A stretch of DNA of 12,286 nt from Promethearchaeota archaeon (GTDB taxonomy: Archaea > Asgardarchaeota > Lokiarchaeia > Sigynarchaeales > SOKP01): NCBI GenBank assembly GCA_016839905.1, contig JAEOTJ010000211.1, positions 1 through 12,286 of the forward strand. The letters are read 5' to 3'. The translations under genes and the position numbers were made by a program. The stretch's first letter is position 1. Every line of letters starts with the position of its first letter. Positions 1-5,548 of the stretch are shown here, one piece after another. The notes beneath the pieces were generated by a model. It was given only the letters and a program-made list of their open reading frames with translations, did no database searches and was not told the origin of the DNA.

Positions 1-87
1 AGAAGTACTAAAAAGGAAAAAATGAGGTATAAAACCCTTGAAAACGATCGTATTTACATTCAAACCGTTCTAAGCGACTATGAGTAA
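1..87 (+). CDS. C-terminal end of an unrecognised protein (5' truncated by window)
   Basis: Frame 1 is open from the first base and encodes 28 residues ending in QTVLSDYE before a TAA at 85-87. The start lies outside the window. The tail is hydrophilic and rich in Lys, Arg and Glu, with no motif I recognise. A small inverted repeat follows 18 bp after the stop, and the next gene has its own TATA-like box, so this is probably the end of a separate transcription unit. With so few residues it could also be a chance open frame. Confidence 0.4.
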   Translation, partial: RSTKKEKMRYKTLENDRIYIQTVLSDYE

Positions 88-105
88 AAACTTAAATTTC
101 ATGAT

Positions 106-118
106 CACCTAAAAGGTG
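106..118. repeat. Small perfect hairpin CACCT-AAA-AGGTG
   Basis: A 5-bp perfect inverted repeat with a 3-nt loop lies between the stop of the partial gene and the TATA-like box of the next gene. No T-tract follows it, so it is not a classical intrinsic terminator. It could be a weak processing or termination hairpin, or an operator just upstream of the promoter at 131-138. Confidence 0.35.
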
Positions 119-130
119 TTATACCCTAAA

Positions 131-138
131 TTTATACT
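131..138 (+). promoter_or_regulatory. TATA-like box for the DUF6125-like gene
   Basis: TTTATACT is centred about 35 bp upstream of the ATG at 169. With the usual archaeal spacing of about 25 bp from TATA box to start site, the transcript would begin near 158-160 with a leader of about 10 nt. No convincing Shine-Dalgarno sequence is present, so a very short leader is plausible. Confidence 0.45.
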
Positions 139-168
139 TTTAACAATAAAAGTAAGAGTAATCTCAAT

Positions 169-690
169 ATGAATGAAGAATTAAAAAAATTTTCAAAAGA
201 AGAATTAATAAATTATATTAAAGATATTTCAAAAAACTGGCTGGCAATTGATGGAACTTGGTTTCAAGCAGTTGAAAGAGAATTTGGGATGGAAAAAGCC
301 ATTCAATGTGACATCGAATCGTGGAACAAGTTTACGGTAATTGAAGCAAAAAGAATAATGCAGCGATTCAATATTCCTCAAAATAGCGGCATTTCAGGGT
401 TGATAAAAGCATTAAAATTGAGAGTTTATGCCAATATTAACAAGCAAGAAATTGTTAAAATTTCAGAAAGAAGAATCATTTTTAGGATGATTGAATGTCG
501 GGTTCAAACTGCGAGGAATAGAAAAGGACTTCCAGATTTTCCTTGTAGGCAAGTTGGATTACCTGAATATTCTCTATTTGCACAAACGATAGATCCAAGA
601 ATAGAAACTAAATGCATTTGTTGTCCTCCCGATTCCCATCCAGAAGATTACTATTGTGCCTGGGAGTTTATATTGGAATGTAATGATTAA
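169..690 (+). CDS. DUF6125 / L-2-amino-thiazoline-4-carboxylate hydrolase-like protein
   Basis: A soluble 173-residue protein. Several stretches match what I know of the DUF6125 family, which is related to ATC-hydrolase-like proteins: the N-terminal helix with NWLAIDGTWF (residues 23-32), the VIEAKRI block (57-63), ECRVQTARNRKGLPDFPC (109-126), the TIDPRIET block (140-147) and the terminal CAWEF (163-167). Conserved-looking cysteines are C110, C126, C149, C151/C152 and C163, which could act in catalysis or bind a metal or cofactor. No signal peptide or membrane segment is seen. The biochemical role is unknown for most members, and the hydrolase link is by family resemblance only. The gene converges with the winged-helix gene, leaving 13 bp between the stops. 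ATG at 169 is the first in-frame start after the promoter-like box, and the length is normal for the family. Confidence 0.8.
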   Translation: MNEELKKFSKEELINYIKDISKNWLAIDGTWFQAVEREFGMEKAIQCDIESWNKFTVIEAKRIMQRFNIPQNSGISGLIKALKLRVYANINKQEIVKISERRIIFRMIECRVQTARNRKGLPDFPCRQVGLPEYSLFAQTIDPRIETKCICCPPDSHPEDYYCAWEFILECND

Positions 691-703
691 AATCTCCTTT
701 TAA

Positions 704-1177
704 CTAAATTAGAATAATATTCTTATTTATTATATTATTTAATTTTTTTATCATCAAAGTGAGGTTTTTTCCCTCTATATGTTCTTCCAATTCTTGAGAG
801 TACTCCTTTACTATGTTTGCGATAATGTTTTCATCTTCTAAAAGGGCTTCCTTCAATAAATCCCTCTTTTCAACTGGATCCATTAATAATATGCCCTTTG
901 CTTTTTTTATTAATTCTCCTTTTAGTTTATTTCCCTCCTTAGAAAGTTTATATTGTATCTTGTCTCCTCCTGGCTTTAATTTTCCGCTTATATTCTTTTT
1001 CTCAATTAATCCAGTTTTAGTTAGTCGGTCTAGCCTTGAGTTAAGCGTATTTAGATTATAATTCTTAAGATTATCTCTTATTTTACTAGAGGTTAAAAAC
1101 TTATTCCGATTTAAACACATTAAAAGCTCTAATATTTCTAAAGATCCCTTCATTTTCATAAACACCAAGTAGAACAA
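704..1177 (-). CDS. Winged-helix transcriptional regulator
   Basis: A 157-residue protein whose first 90 residues have a winged helix-turn-helix pattern. After MKMKGSLEILELLMCL, the stretch TSSKIRDNLKNYNLNTLNSRLDRLTKTGLIEKK gives helix-2/helix-3 and the wing entry, followed by a basic wing rich in Gly, Lys and Asp and then YKLSKEG. The rest is an acidic/basic helical tail suited to dimerisation. It is probably a DNA-binding repressor of the MarR/PadR/ArsR-like superfamily, but I cannot name the family. The longest frame starts with TTG at 1177, preceded by GAGGG five bases upstream (1183-1187). An ATG at 1159 is an alternative start and gives 151 residues. The stop is TAG. The target is unknown. 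The inverted repeat at 1227-1240, just upstream of its TATA-like box, could be an autoregulatory operator. Confidence 0.75.
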   Translation of the reverse strand: MFYLVFMKMKGSLEILELLMCLNRNKFLTSSKIRDNLKNYNLNTLNSRLDRLTKTGLIEKKNISGKLKPGGDKIQYKLSKEGNKLKGELIKKAKGILLMDPVEKRDLLKEALLEDENIIANIVKEYSQELEEHIEGKNLTLMIKKLNNIINKNIILI

Positions 1178-1205
1178 TTATTCCCTCATTTCCTTCTAGT
1201 CTGTG

Positions 1206-1213
1206 ATTATAAA
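1206..1213 (-). promoter_or_regulatory. TATA-like box for the winged-helix regulator
   Basis: Read on the minus strand this is TTTATAAT inside TATATTTATAATC. It predicts transcription starting near 1183-1188. That would place the GAGGG motif at the extreme 5' end if TTG 1177 is used, or give a leader of about 25 nt to the ATG at 1159. The start codon is therefore not settled. Confidence 0.45.
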
Positions 1214-1226
1214 TATATTAATGTGT

Positions 1227-1240
1227 GTTTAATAATAAAC
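1227..1240. repeat. Inverted repeat GTTTA-ATAA-TAAAC, possible operator
   Basis: Perfect 5-bp arms around a 4-nt centre lie 14 bp upstream of the regulator's TATA-like box. The position and symmetry suit a dimeric winged-helix protein acting on its own promoter. In such AT-rich DNA a 5-bp palindrome can arise by chance. Confidence 0.3.
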
Positions 1241-1450
1241 TTAAGTAACTGCAATTTTCCAGCTAAAACAGAATGAAAAAGGTAAGCCGCTTCTATATTT
1301 CTATTAAGTCTTTGCTATTTCACAGAAAAGAAATTTAGTTTGAATATATTAGTTTTTTTATTTGCATTAATATTAAATTGACAGTAAAGTATTTTAAAGT
1401 ATCGATTCTGTATGATCATTATAAAAAAAAAAAATTTTAAAAATTTAACA

Positions 1451-1500
1451 TTTATATAAAAAAATTTTTAAAAAAAAATGTAAAAAAAAACATATAAAAT
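1451..1500 (+). promoter_or_regulatory. A-tract-rich promoter region with two TATA-like boxes
   Basis: TTTATATA (1451-1458) and CATATAAAAT (1491-1500) both precede the coiled-coil gene. The first would give an A-rich leader of about 45 nt that contains GTGA (1512-1515), a partial Shine-Dalgarno match 8 nt before ATG 1524. The second would give an almost leaderless transcript. The surrounding runs of 7 to 13 A or T residues resemble strong bent-DNA promoters. Which box is used cannot be decided by reading. Confidence 0.45.
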
Positions 1501-1523
1501 AATAAAAAAAAGTGAATTTAAAA

Positions 1524-1931
1524 ATGTCTGAAGAAGAATTAAAGAGCCAAATAGCAGCTAAGGAAGATAGTATAACTAAAATTGAAGAAGATGCCACTAA
1601 GAAGCGAGCTTCTGCCGAAAAGGAAGTAGAAGGCGAGTATGACGCTCAAATAACGGCAGCCGAAGCTGCTCAAGCTAAAGAAGAAAAAGCAAGAGATAGC
1701 GCCGTTGAAAAAGCTGCAGAATGGGCAGCTACAAAGAAAGAGAAAACCTTAGCCGCTAAAGTCGCAGCGAAAGAAGTAGCTGTACTTACAAAACAAAAAA
1801 CTGCTGCCTTAAAATTAAAATTAAAGGAAATTGATATAGAAGAGAAGACTGCTAAAAAGGCAGTCCAAGCAGAAATTAAAGGCTTACAAAAACAATTATC
1901 TACACTCCAAAAAATGGCTGCTGGACCATAA
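1524..1931 (+). CDS. Ala/Lys/Glu-rich coiled-coil protein
   Basis: From ATG 1524 the protein has 135 residues. By my count 29 are Ala, 25 Lys and 21 Glu, with no Cys and a Pro only at the very end, so it is predicted to be almost entirely helical and probably a long coiled coil. The first half alternates acidic and basic heptad-like blocks (EEDATKKRASAEKEVEGEY), the middle is AAK/AAE rich, and the C-terminal third has a more regular leucine pattern (LKLKLKEIDIEEK, then IKGLQKQLSTLQKM). It ends in AAGP. An upstream in-frame GTG at 1512 would add four residues, but that GTG overlaps the GTGA ribosome-binding-like motif, so I prefer 1524. There is no signal peptide or membrane helix. I do not recognise the family. 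A structural, chromatin-associated or scaffold role is conceivable but unsupported. Confidence 0.75.
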   Translation: MSEEELKSQIAAKEDSITKIEEDATKKRASAEKEVEGEYDAQITAAEAAQAKEEKARDSAVEKAAEWAATKKEKTLAAKVAAKEVAVLTKQKTAALKLKLKEIDIEEKTAKKAVQAEIKGLQKQLSTLQKMAAGP

Positions 1932-1961
1932 ATCTTATTTAATTTACCAGTAAGTTATTTA

Positions 1962-1976
1962 TTTTTTTATTTTTTT
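1962..1976 (+). terminator. T-tract terminator after the coiled-coil gene
   Basis: Two seven-T runs separated by a single A begin 30 bp after the stop codon and are followed by further T-rich sequence to about 2020. This matches archaeal U-tract-dependent termination without a hairpin. Confidence 0.5.
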
Positions 1977-2035
1977 CTAATTTTATACTATACTTGTTTT
2001 TAATTATTTTTCATTTTTAATATACTAAAGACCAT

Positions 2036-2062
2036 AAAAAATACAAAACCTAACCAAAAAAA
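2036..2062 (-). terminator. T-tract terminator for the 47-residue minus-strand gene
   Basis: On the minus strand, T runs of seven (2056-2062) and six (2036-2041) lie 32-58 bp past the small gene's stop. Together with the plus-strand T-tracts near 1970 they separate two converging transcription units. Confidence 0.4.
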
Positions 2063-2066
2063 CATG

Positions 2067-2102
2067 TTTTAAATATTTTTTAAATATTATATTTTAAATA
2101 TT
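2067..2102. repeat. Three exact copies of the 11-mer TTTTAAATATT
   Basis: Copies occupy 2067-2077, 2078-2088 and 2092-2102. The first two are directly tandem and the third follows a 3-bp spacer (ATA). The third copy runs through the stop codon of the 47-residue gene. The unit contains the nearly palindromic core AAATATT. It may be slippage-derived simple sequence, or part of that gene's 3' end or terminator. Confidence 0.6.
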
Positions 2103-2237
2103 ATACGGTAATTTTTGGCCATATTCGTTTATAATGTCTTTTAATTCATCGGGTTGTGCCCTTAGCTCATCGCGTAACCAATTCAATAATCTTACTTTAC
2201 TATTGTATAATTCCGTATCATCTACAAATATTTCCAT
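2094..2237 (-). CDS. Small 47-residue protein of unknown function
   Basis: An ATG-started 47-residue frame begins MEIFVDDTEL and ends QKLPYNI with a TAA stop. Three features support a real gene: GAGG seven bases upstream (within TTGAGGAAGAAAAATG on the minus strand), a TATA-like box about 60 bp upstream, and a well-mixed amino-acid composition (LLNWLRDELRAQPDELKDII) unlike random AT-rich translation. Its predicted shape is a short N-terminal strand followed by one or two amphipathic helices. It has no Cys and no membrane segment. It lies 106 bp downstream of the JAMM protease gene on the same strand but appears to have its own promoter. I do not recognise a family. It could be a small adaptor, an antitoxin-like protein or a regulator. 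Confidence 0.65.
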   Translation of the reverse strand: MEIFVDDTELYNSKVRLLNWLRDELRAQPDELKDIINEYGQKLPYNI

Positions 2238-2292
2238 TTTTCTTCCTCAAAAATAATATTTTATTTTATGATTTTCTATGGATTTATTGAGA

Positions 2293-2302
2293 CATATATA
2301 TT
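2293..2302 (-). promoter_or_regulatory. TATA-like box for the 47-residue gene
   Basis: AAATATATATG is read on the minus strand 56-65 bp upstream of the ATG at 2237. It predicts a start near 2268-2272 and a leader of about 33 nt, which includes the GAGG ribosome-binding motif. Confidence 0.45.
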
Positions 2303-2343
2303 TGAATAATATCCAGATATTATGATTATTAGGATGAAATATA

Positions 2344-3009
2344 TTAATTTATGATTTTAAATTTAAGTTCGTTTCCAAGTTGATCAAAACATTTCACACA
2401 ATTTATATTATTGTAAGGATACCCCATAATAAAATGAAAACGCTTTGTTCTGAAAACGGTTTCAAGATCGATTTGGGAGGGATTAGGATTTCCCGAGGGA
2501 TGCGAATGAACCGTCCCTTCTAATGAAGGGTCCATCGGAATCCTACCAGGAAAAAAAACGCCAGAACTTTCATTCGTGGTGGCCCCTGGAGGTAAGATGA
2601 ATTCTGATACCATATTTTTTTCCACTCTTAATAACCCTAAAATTTCGCGTGGGTGTTGATGTCTACAAATCGCTAAAAGGCCTTCAATTAATTCTTTCTT
2701 TATTATAATTTCATTTGATCCAACATTTTTAATGAATTCCTTTATTTCATTTATGAGATTAAGGATGGATGGAGGGCTATTTTTTTTCCAAGTTTTTAAT
2801 GTAGAAACCATTTTATCAAGATTTTTAAAAATCTGTCCATTAGGTTTAATTAGGTTGATTTTGGGTTTTTTAGGATAATTATGGTAAGTAATATCCAAGG
2901 AAAGATTATTTGGTAATTTAATTCTTATATGAGATATGGAATTTTCAATGAGTTCAACATCATTATATGAATTAATAATTTTTTGATATTGTTCTTCTAT
3001 TTTTTCCAT
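2344..3009 (-). CDS. JAMM/JAB (MPN+) metalloprotease with an N-terminal E2/RWD-like domain
   Basis: A 221-residue cytosolic protein. Residues about 100-221 form a JAB/MPN domain with a complete JAMM zinc signature: E122 in REILGLL, then HSHP with H168 and H170, S178 and D181, in the exact H-x-H-x7-S-x2-D spacing. Members of this superfamily (Rpn11, AMSH, CSN5, bacterial RadC-like and CBASS Cap3 proteins) hydrolyse isopeptide or peptide bonds, often releasing ubiquitin-like modifiers, so a deconjugating or maturation peptidase is expected. Residues 1-95 resemble a small UBC/RWD fold: a helix, strands, YPKKPKINLIKP (45-56), then TWKKNSPPSILNLINEI (73-89), like the E2 W-x-P-helix tail. This half contains no cysteine, so it cannot be a catalytic E2. 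ATG 3009 has AGGAT just upstream. The gene diverges from the TatD gene. The JAMM assignment is firm, whereas the E2/RWD-like call is inference. Confidence 0.88.
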   Translation of the reverse strand: MEKIEEQYQKIINSYNDVELIENSISHIRIKLPNNLSLDITYHNYPKKPKINLIKPNGQIFKNLDKMVSTLKTWKKNSPPSILNLINEIKEFIKNVGSNEIIIKKELIEGLLAICRHQHPREILGLLRVEKNMVSEFILPPGATTNESSGVFFPGRIPMDPSLEGTVHSHPSGNPNPSQIDLETVFRTKRFHFIMGYPYNNINCVKCFDQLGNELKFKIIN

Positions 3010-3064
3010 ATTAATCCTATTTAAAATAAAAATTAAATCTTAAAAAGTATTTTGAGAAATAATA
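3010..3064. promoter_or_regulatory. Compact bidirectional promoter between the JAMM and TatD genes
   Basis: Only 55 bp separate the two divergent ATGs. The stretch is almost entirely A/T, with TATTTAAAATAAAAA on the plus strand and its complement serving as TATA-like elements in both directions. The JAMM side has TAGGAT six bases before its ATG. The TatD side has no clear ribosome binding site. Co-regulation of the two genes is plausible. Confidence 0.4.
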
Positions 3065-3976
3065 ATGCCAAAAAAAAATACTATCCCAGAACCAGAAGCT
3101 GGACTTGAATTTATTGATGTACATTGTCATCTACCCTTCCCAAGACCTAAAAATGATAAATTACCTTCAGATAAAGATCAATATTTAGATTATTTTAAAC
3201 AAGGTGGGCTTTTTTTAATAACCAGTACCATTGATATTAAAACTTTAAACTTTACTATAGAGTTTATGAAAAATTTCAGTAAGAATTTTGGATTTTGTTG
3301 TGGATGGGCCCCTCAAACAATTACTTACACGGCTAAAAACAAATATGATAAAGAATGGAAGGAATGGATCGATTTTGTCAAAAACAATTCTGAAGAATTC
3401 CTTGCTATCGGAGAGATAGGATTAGATTTTCATCATGCTAAAACTCTAGAAAAAAGAAATAAACAAGTTGAAGAGTTTAAAAGAATTCTTGAACTTACTA
3501 TAGATTTAAAGAAACCTTATGTATTACATGTTAGAAATGCAGCAGAATATGAATTTGATAGGCAAAATCCTAAGCATAGATTTAATAAAAAAGATGGAGC
3601 AAATAAGGAAATCCTTAGGATTCTAAAGGAATTTAATATTTCTCCTAAGAACGTAATGTGGCATTGTTTTTCTGGACCCCAAGAATATGGATTTTCATTA
3701 CCTAAACAAGGTTTCATACTTTCTGTGCCTAGTTCTGCGTATGGCTTTTCAAGATGGCTTAATGTGACAAGGAATTCTCCCTTAGAATCTTTAGTAACTG
3801 AAACTGATTCCTATTATCAACATCCCTTTAAGAGAGGCCCTGTTAATGTCCCTTCTAATGTGAAATATTCAATTGCAGCATTAGCATATTCACATAAAAC
3901 TTCGCAGCAAATAGTTAGGAAAAAGACAGTTGAGAATGCAATTAAGTTTTTTGATTTAAAAATAAATGAAAATTAG
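3065..3976 (+). CDS. TatD-family metal-dependent hydrolase (putative DNase)
   Basis: A 303-residue TIM-barrel amidohydrolase of the TatD family. The metal ligands are all in place: H20-x-H22 in FIDVHCHLP, E117 in IGEIGLDFHH, H155 in LHVRN, H200 in WHCFSG and D248 in TETDSY. Family members are Mg- or Zn-dependent 3'-5' exodeoxyribonucleases used in DNA repair and degradation, and some act on D-aminoacyl-tRNA or peptide substrates. No signal peptide is present, so it is cytosolic. It is somewhat longer than bacterial TatD (about 260 residues), with a Pro- and Lys-rich N-terminal extension and an insertion around residues 162-182. The start at 3065 is the only ATG ahead of the first barrel strand. 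The stop is TAG with a TAA two codons later. It converges with the LRR gene, leaving a 12-bp gap. The exact substrate is unknown. Confidence 0.9.
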   Translation: MPKKNTIPEPEAGLEFIDVHCHLPFPRPKNDKLPSDKDQYLDYFKQGGLFLITSTIDIKTLNFTIEFMKNFSKNFGFCCGWAPQTITYTAKNKYDKEWKEWIDFVKNNSEEFLAIGEIGLDFHHAKTLEKRNKQVEEFKRILELTIDLKKPYVLHVRNAAEYEFDRQNPKHRFNKKDGANKEILRILKEFNISPKNVMWHCFSGPQEYGFSLPKQGFILSVPSSAYGFSRWLNVTRNSPLESLVTETDSYYQHPFKRGPVNVPSNVKYSIAALAYSHKTSQQIVRKKTVENAIKFFDLKINEN

Positions 3977-3988
3977 TATTAAAGCTAT

Positions 3989-5026
3989 TTATAAATTAAT
4001 TAGACTATAATTCACGAATTTTAAAGGAGCTAAGGCACATCCAGATGGATCTAATCCACCTAATTCTTCAATTAATTCTTTTTTGATGGAATTACCATTG
4101 AGCCATAAATCTTTCAAATTCATTAATCCCTCTAAACCTTTAATTTGTTGTATTTGATTATCACCTAAATCTAAAGTTTCTAATTTTGAAAGTGATTCAA
4201 GGCCACTAATCTCGGTAATTTCATTTCCAGAAAGATATAGCTTTTCAAGTGATGCTAAAGAATACAATCCATTAATGAGAGGGACTTTATTATTCTTGAT
4301 GTTTAATATGTGTAATTCTATACATTTGTCTAATTCTTTAATTTCTTTAATATTATTTCCATTAAGCCATAATGTATCTAATTTTTCAAGCTGTTCAAGT
4401 CCTTTTATTTCATTTATAAAGTTATTATTTAAATAGAGTTCTATTAAATTAGTTAAATGATCTAAACCTTCGATCTCCGTAATTTGGTTTCCAGCAATAT
4501 TTAGAACTTTCAAGTTTTTTAAGTGGTCTAACCCAGACATCTTTGTTACTTGATTCCCAGCAATCCATAAAACTTCTAAATTCTCGAAAGACTCTAAATT
4601 CTTTATTTCAGAAATAAAATTCCATGATAAGTCTAATTTCTCAAGTTTTGTTAGTTTTTCTATACCTTTAATCTCTTTAATTTGATTTCCTCTTAAATAT
4701 AGCTCTTTAAGATTTGTTAAATTCTCTATACCTTTAATATCAGAAATTTCATTGCTAACTAAATGTAGGATTTCCAATTTTTTTAGTTTTTCTAATCCAC
4801 TAATCTCGGTTATAACATTACTTCCTAAATTTAATATTTCTAAATTTTTGAGTTTTTCAAGCCCTTTTATTTCTTTAATTTCATTTGAATTAAGTTGTAA
4901 TTGTTTTAGGGTTTTTAACTTCTCGAATCCTTTGACTTTAGTAATATCTTCTATTTCTAATAGACCTAAATCAAGGAAATCTCCAGTTACATCAAATTTT
5001 TTATTATTATATTTTACGAATTTCAT
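3989..5026 (-). CDS. SDS22-like leucine-rich-repeat protein, 13 repeats
   Basis: A 345-residue protein made almost wholly of thirteen consecutive 22-residue leucine-rich repeats with the consensus L-x-x-L-x-x-L-x-x-L-x-L-x-x-N-x-I-x-x-I-x-G. This is the SDS22-like/protein phosphatase regulatory subunit type also found in internalins. A short cap (KFVKYNNKKFDVTG) precedes them and a tail with IEELGGLDPSG and KFVNYSLI follows. I associate that style of tail with Asgard LRR proteins. The protein should form a curved solenoid that binds another protein. Repeat 10 (around LDKCIELHILNIKNNKVPLI) deviates most. No signal peptide or membrane anchor is present, so it is cytosolic. The frame can be extended to a TTG at 5035, but ATG 5026 lies about 23 bp from a TATA-like box, suggesting a leaderless message. 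The partner is unknown. Confidence 0.88.
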   Translation of the reverse strand: MKFVKYNNKKFDVTGDFLDLGLLEIEDITKVKGFEKLKTLKQLQLNSNEIKEIKGLEKLKNLEILNLGSNVITEISGLEKLKKLEILHLVSNEISDIKGIENLTNLKELYLRGNQIKEIKGIEKLTKLEKLDLSWNFISEIKNLESFENLEVLWIAGNQVTKMSGLDHLKNLKVLNIAGNQITEIEGLDHLTNLIELYLNNNFINEIKGLEQLEKLDTLWLNGNNIKEIKELDKCIELHILNIKNNKVPLINGLYSLASLEKLYLSGNEITEISGLESLSKLETLDLGDNQIQQIKGLEGLMNLKDLWLNGNSIKKELIEELGGLDPSGCALAPLKFVNYSLINL

Positions 5027-5143
5027 AAATTTCAAATTGAATAACTTATAAATCTAATATTATAAATAGAGATTATTTAGTATATATAGTTTTAAATTAG
5101 ATTAATTAAAAATTTATTTAAAAGTTTAATTAAAAATCAATAA
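5027..5143. promoter_or_regulatory. Divergent promoter region for the LRR and YkgJ-like genes
   Basis: On the minus strand, ATTTATAAG (5045-5053) and CTATTTATAATAT (5057-5069) serve the LRR gene. The nearer box would make ATG 5026 leaderless. On the plus strand, TTTATTTAAAAG (5113-5124) is centred about 27 bp before ATG 5144, again pointing to a leaderless transcript. Neither gene has a Shine-Dalgarno match. Confidence 0.5.
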
Positions 5144-5536
5144 ATGGAAAATTATTGTAAAGATTGTGGTGTTTGTTGTTTAAATACTGAGATGCTTCTT
5201 TTTAAGGTAGATATTAACTTAATATTGAATATTTTCTCAAATGAGTTAAATAAAGAAGAATTCCTCAATGAAACTGGGGAAAATAGTTTCCAATTAAAAA
5301 ATATAAATGGACATTGCTATTTTTTTAATGAGTTTTCAAAAACCTGTAAAATTTACGAAGTTAGACCACAAGGTTGTAGATTCTATCCCATGATTTATGA
5401 TAATGATAAAAAAAAATGTGTTAATGATGTTGAATGTCCAAGAACTCATTTATTCTATCAAAACCAGCATCAATTTAAAAATTACTGTAAGGAATTAAAG
5501 GAATTTTTGATAAAACATCTAAAAAATGATATTTAA
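5144..5536 (+). CDS. YkgJ-like zinc/iron-chelating cysteine-cluster protein
   Basis: A 130-residue protein with the YkgJ-family cysteine pattern: C5-x2-C8-x2-C11-C12 at the extreme N terminus (YCKDCGVCC), then C58, C68 in KTCKIYEVRP, C78 in GCRFYP, and C92 and C98. The block CKIYEVRPQGCRFYP (68-82) is the family hallmark. These proteins are annotated as putative Zn- or Fe-S-binding proteins, and the cysteine clusters probably hold metal. The cellular role is not established. In archaea such genes lie near diverse enzymes. There is no signal peptide. The start is supported by the CxxCxxCC motif beginning four residues in and by a TATA-like box 27 bp upstream. It converges with the dehydrogenase gene, 12 bp between stops. 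Confidence 0.85.
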   Translation: MENYCKDCGVCCLNTEMLLFKVDINLILNIFSNELNKEEFLNETGENSFQLKNINGHCYFFNEFSKTCKIYEVRPQGCRFYPMIYDNDKKKCVNDVECPRTHLFYQNQHQFKNYCKELKEFLIKHLKNDI

Positions 5537-5548
5537 TGAGTTATTTCA

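Larger units (their letters stand above)
1178..1523. other. Divergent intergenic region, 346 bp
   Basis: This non-coding stretch lies between the divergent winged-helix and coiled-coil genes. It holds the regulator's promoter and inverted repeat on the left, a featureless AT-rich middle (about 1250-1400), and an extreme A/T-tract block at about 1421-1511 that contains two TATA-like boxes. The only ATG-started frame of note (21 codons from 1273) has no ribosome binding site and no recognisable product. No structured RNA is apparent. Confidence 0.6.

Noticed and set aside
813..1061. 82-codon plus-strand open frame inside the winged-helix gene
   Set aside because: It is antisense to a well-supported regulator, low complexity (Ser/Phe/Leu), with no ribosome-binding motif.
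1273..1338. 21-codon ATG frame (MKKVSRF...) in the divergent intergenic region
   Set aside because: There is no promoter, no ribosome-binding motif, and it is too short to support.
1512..1523. GTG start extending the coiled-coil protein by four residues
   Set aside because: The GTG is part of GTGA, which fits better as a ribosome-binding motif for ATG 1524.
3989..5026. Roughly 66-bp tandem DNA repeats, CRISPR-like at first glance
   Set aside because: They are degenerate coding repeats of the leucine-rich-repeat protein, in one frame and with no spacers.
4752..5051. 99-codon plus-strand frame opposite the LRR gene
   Set aside because: It mirrors the LRR repeat periodicity on the other strand and has no family features.
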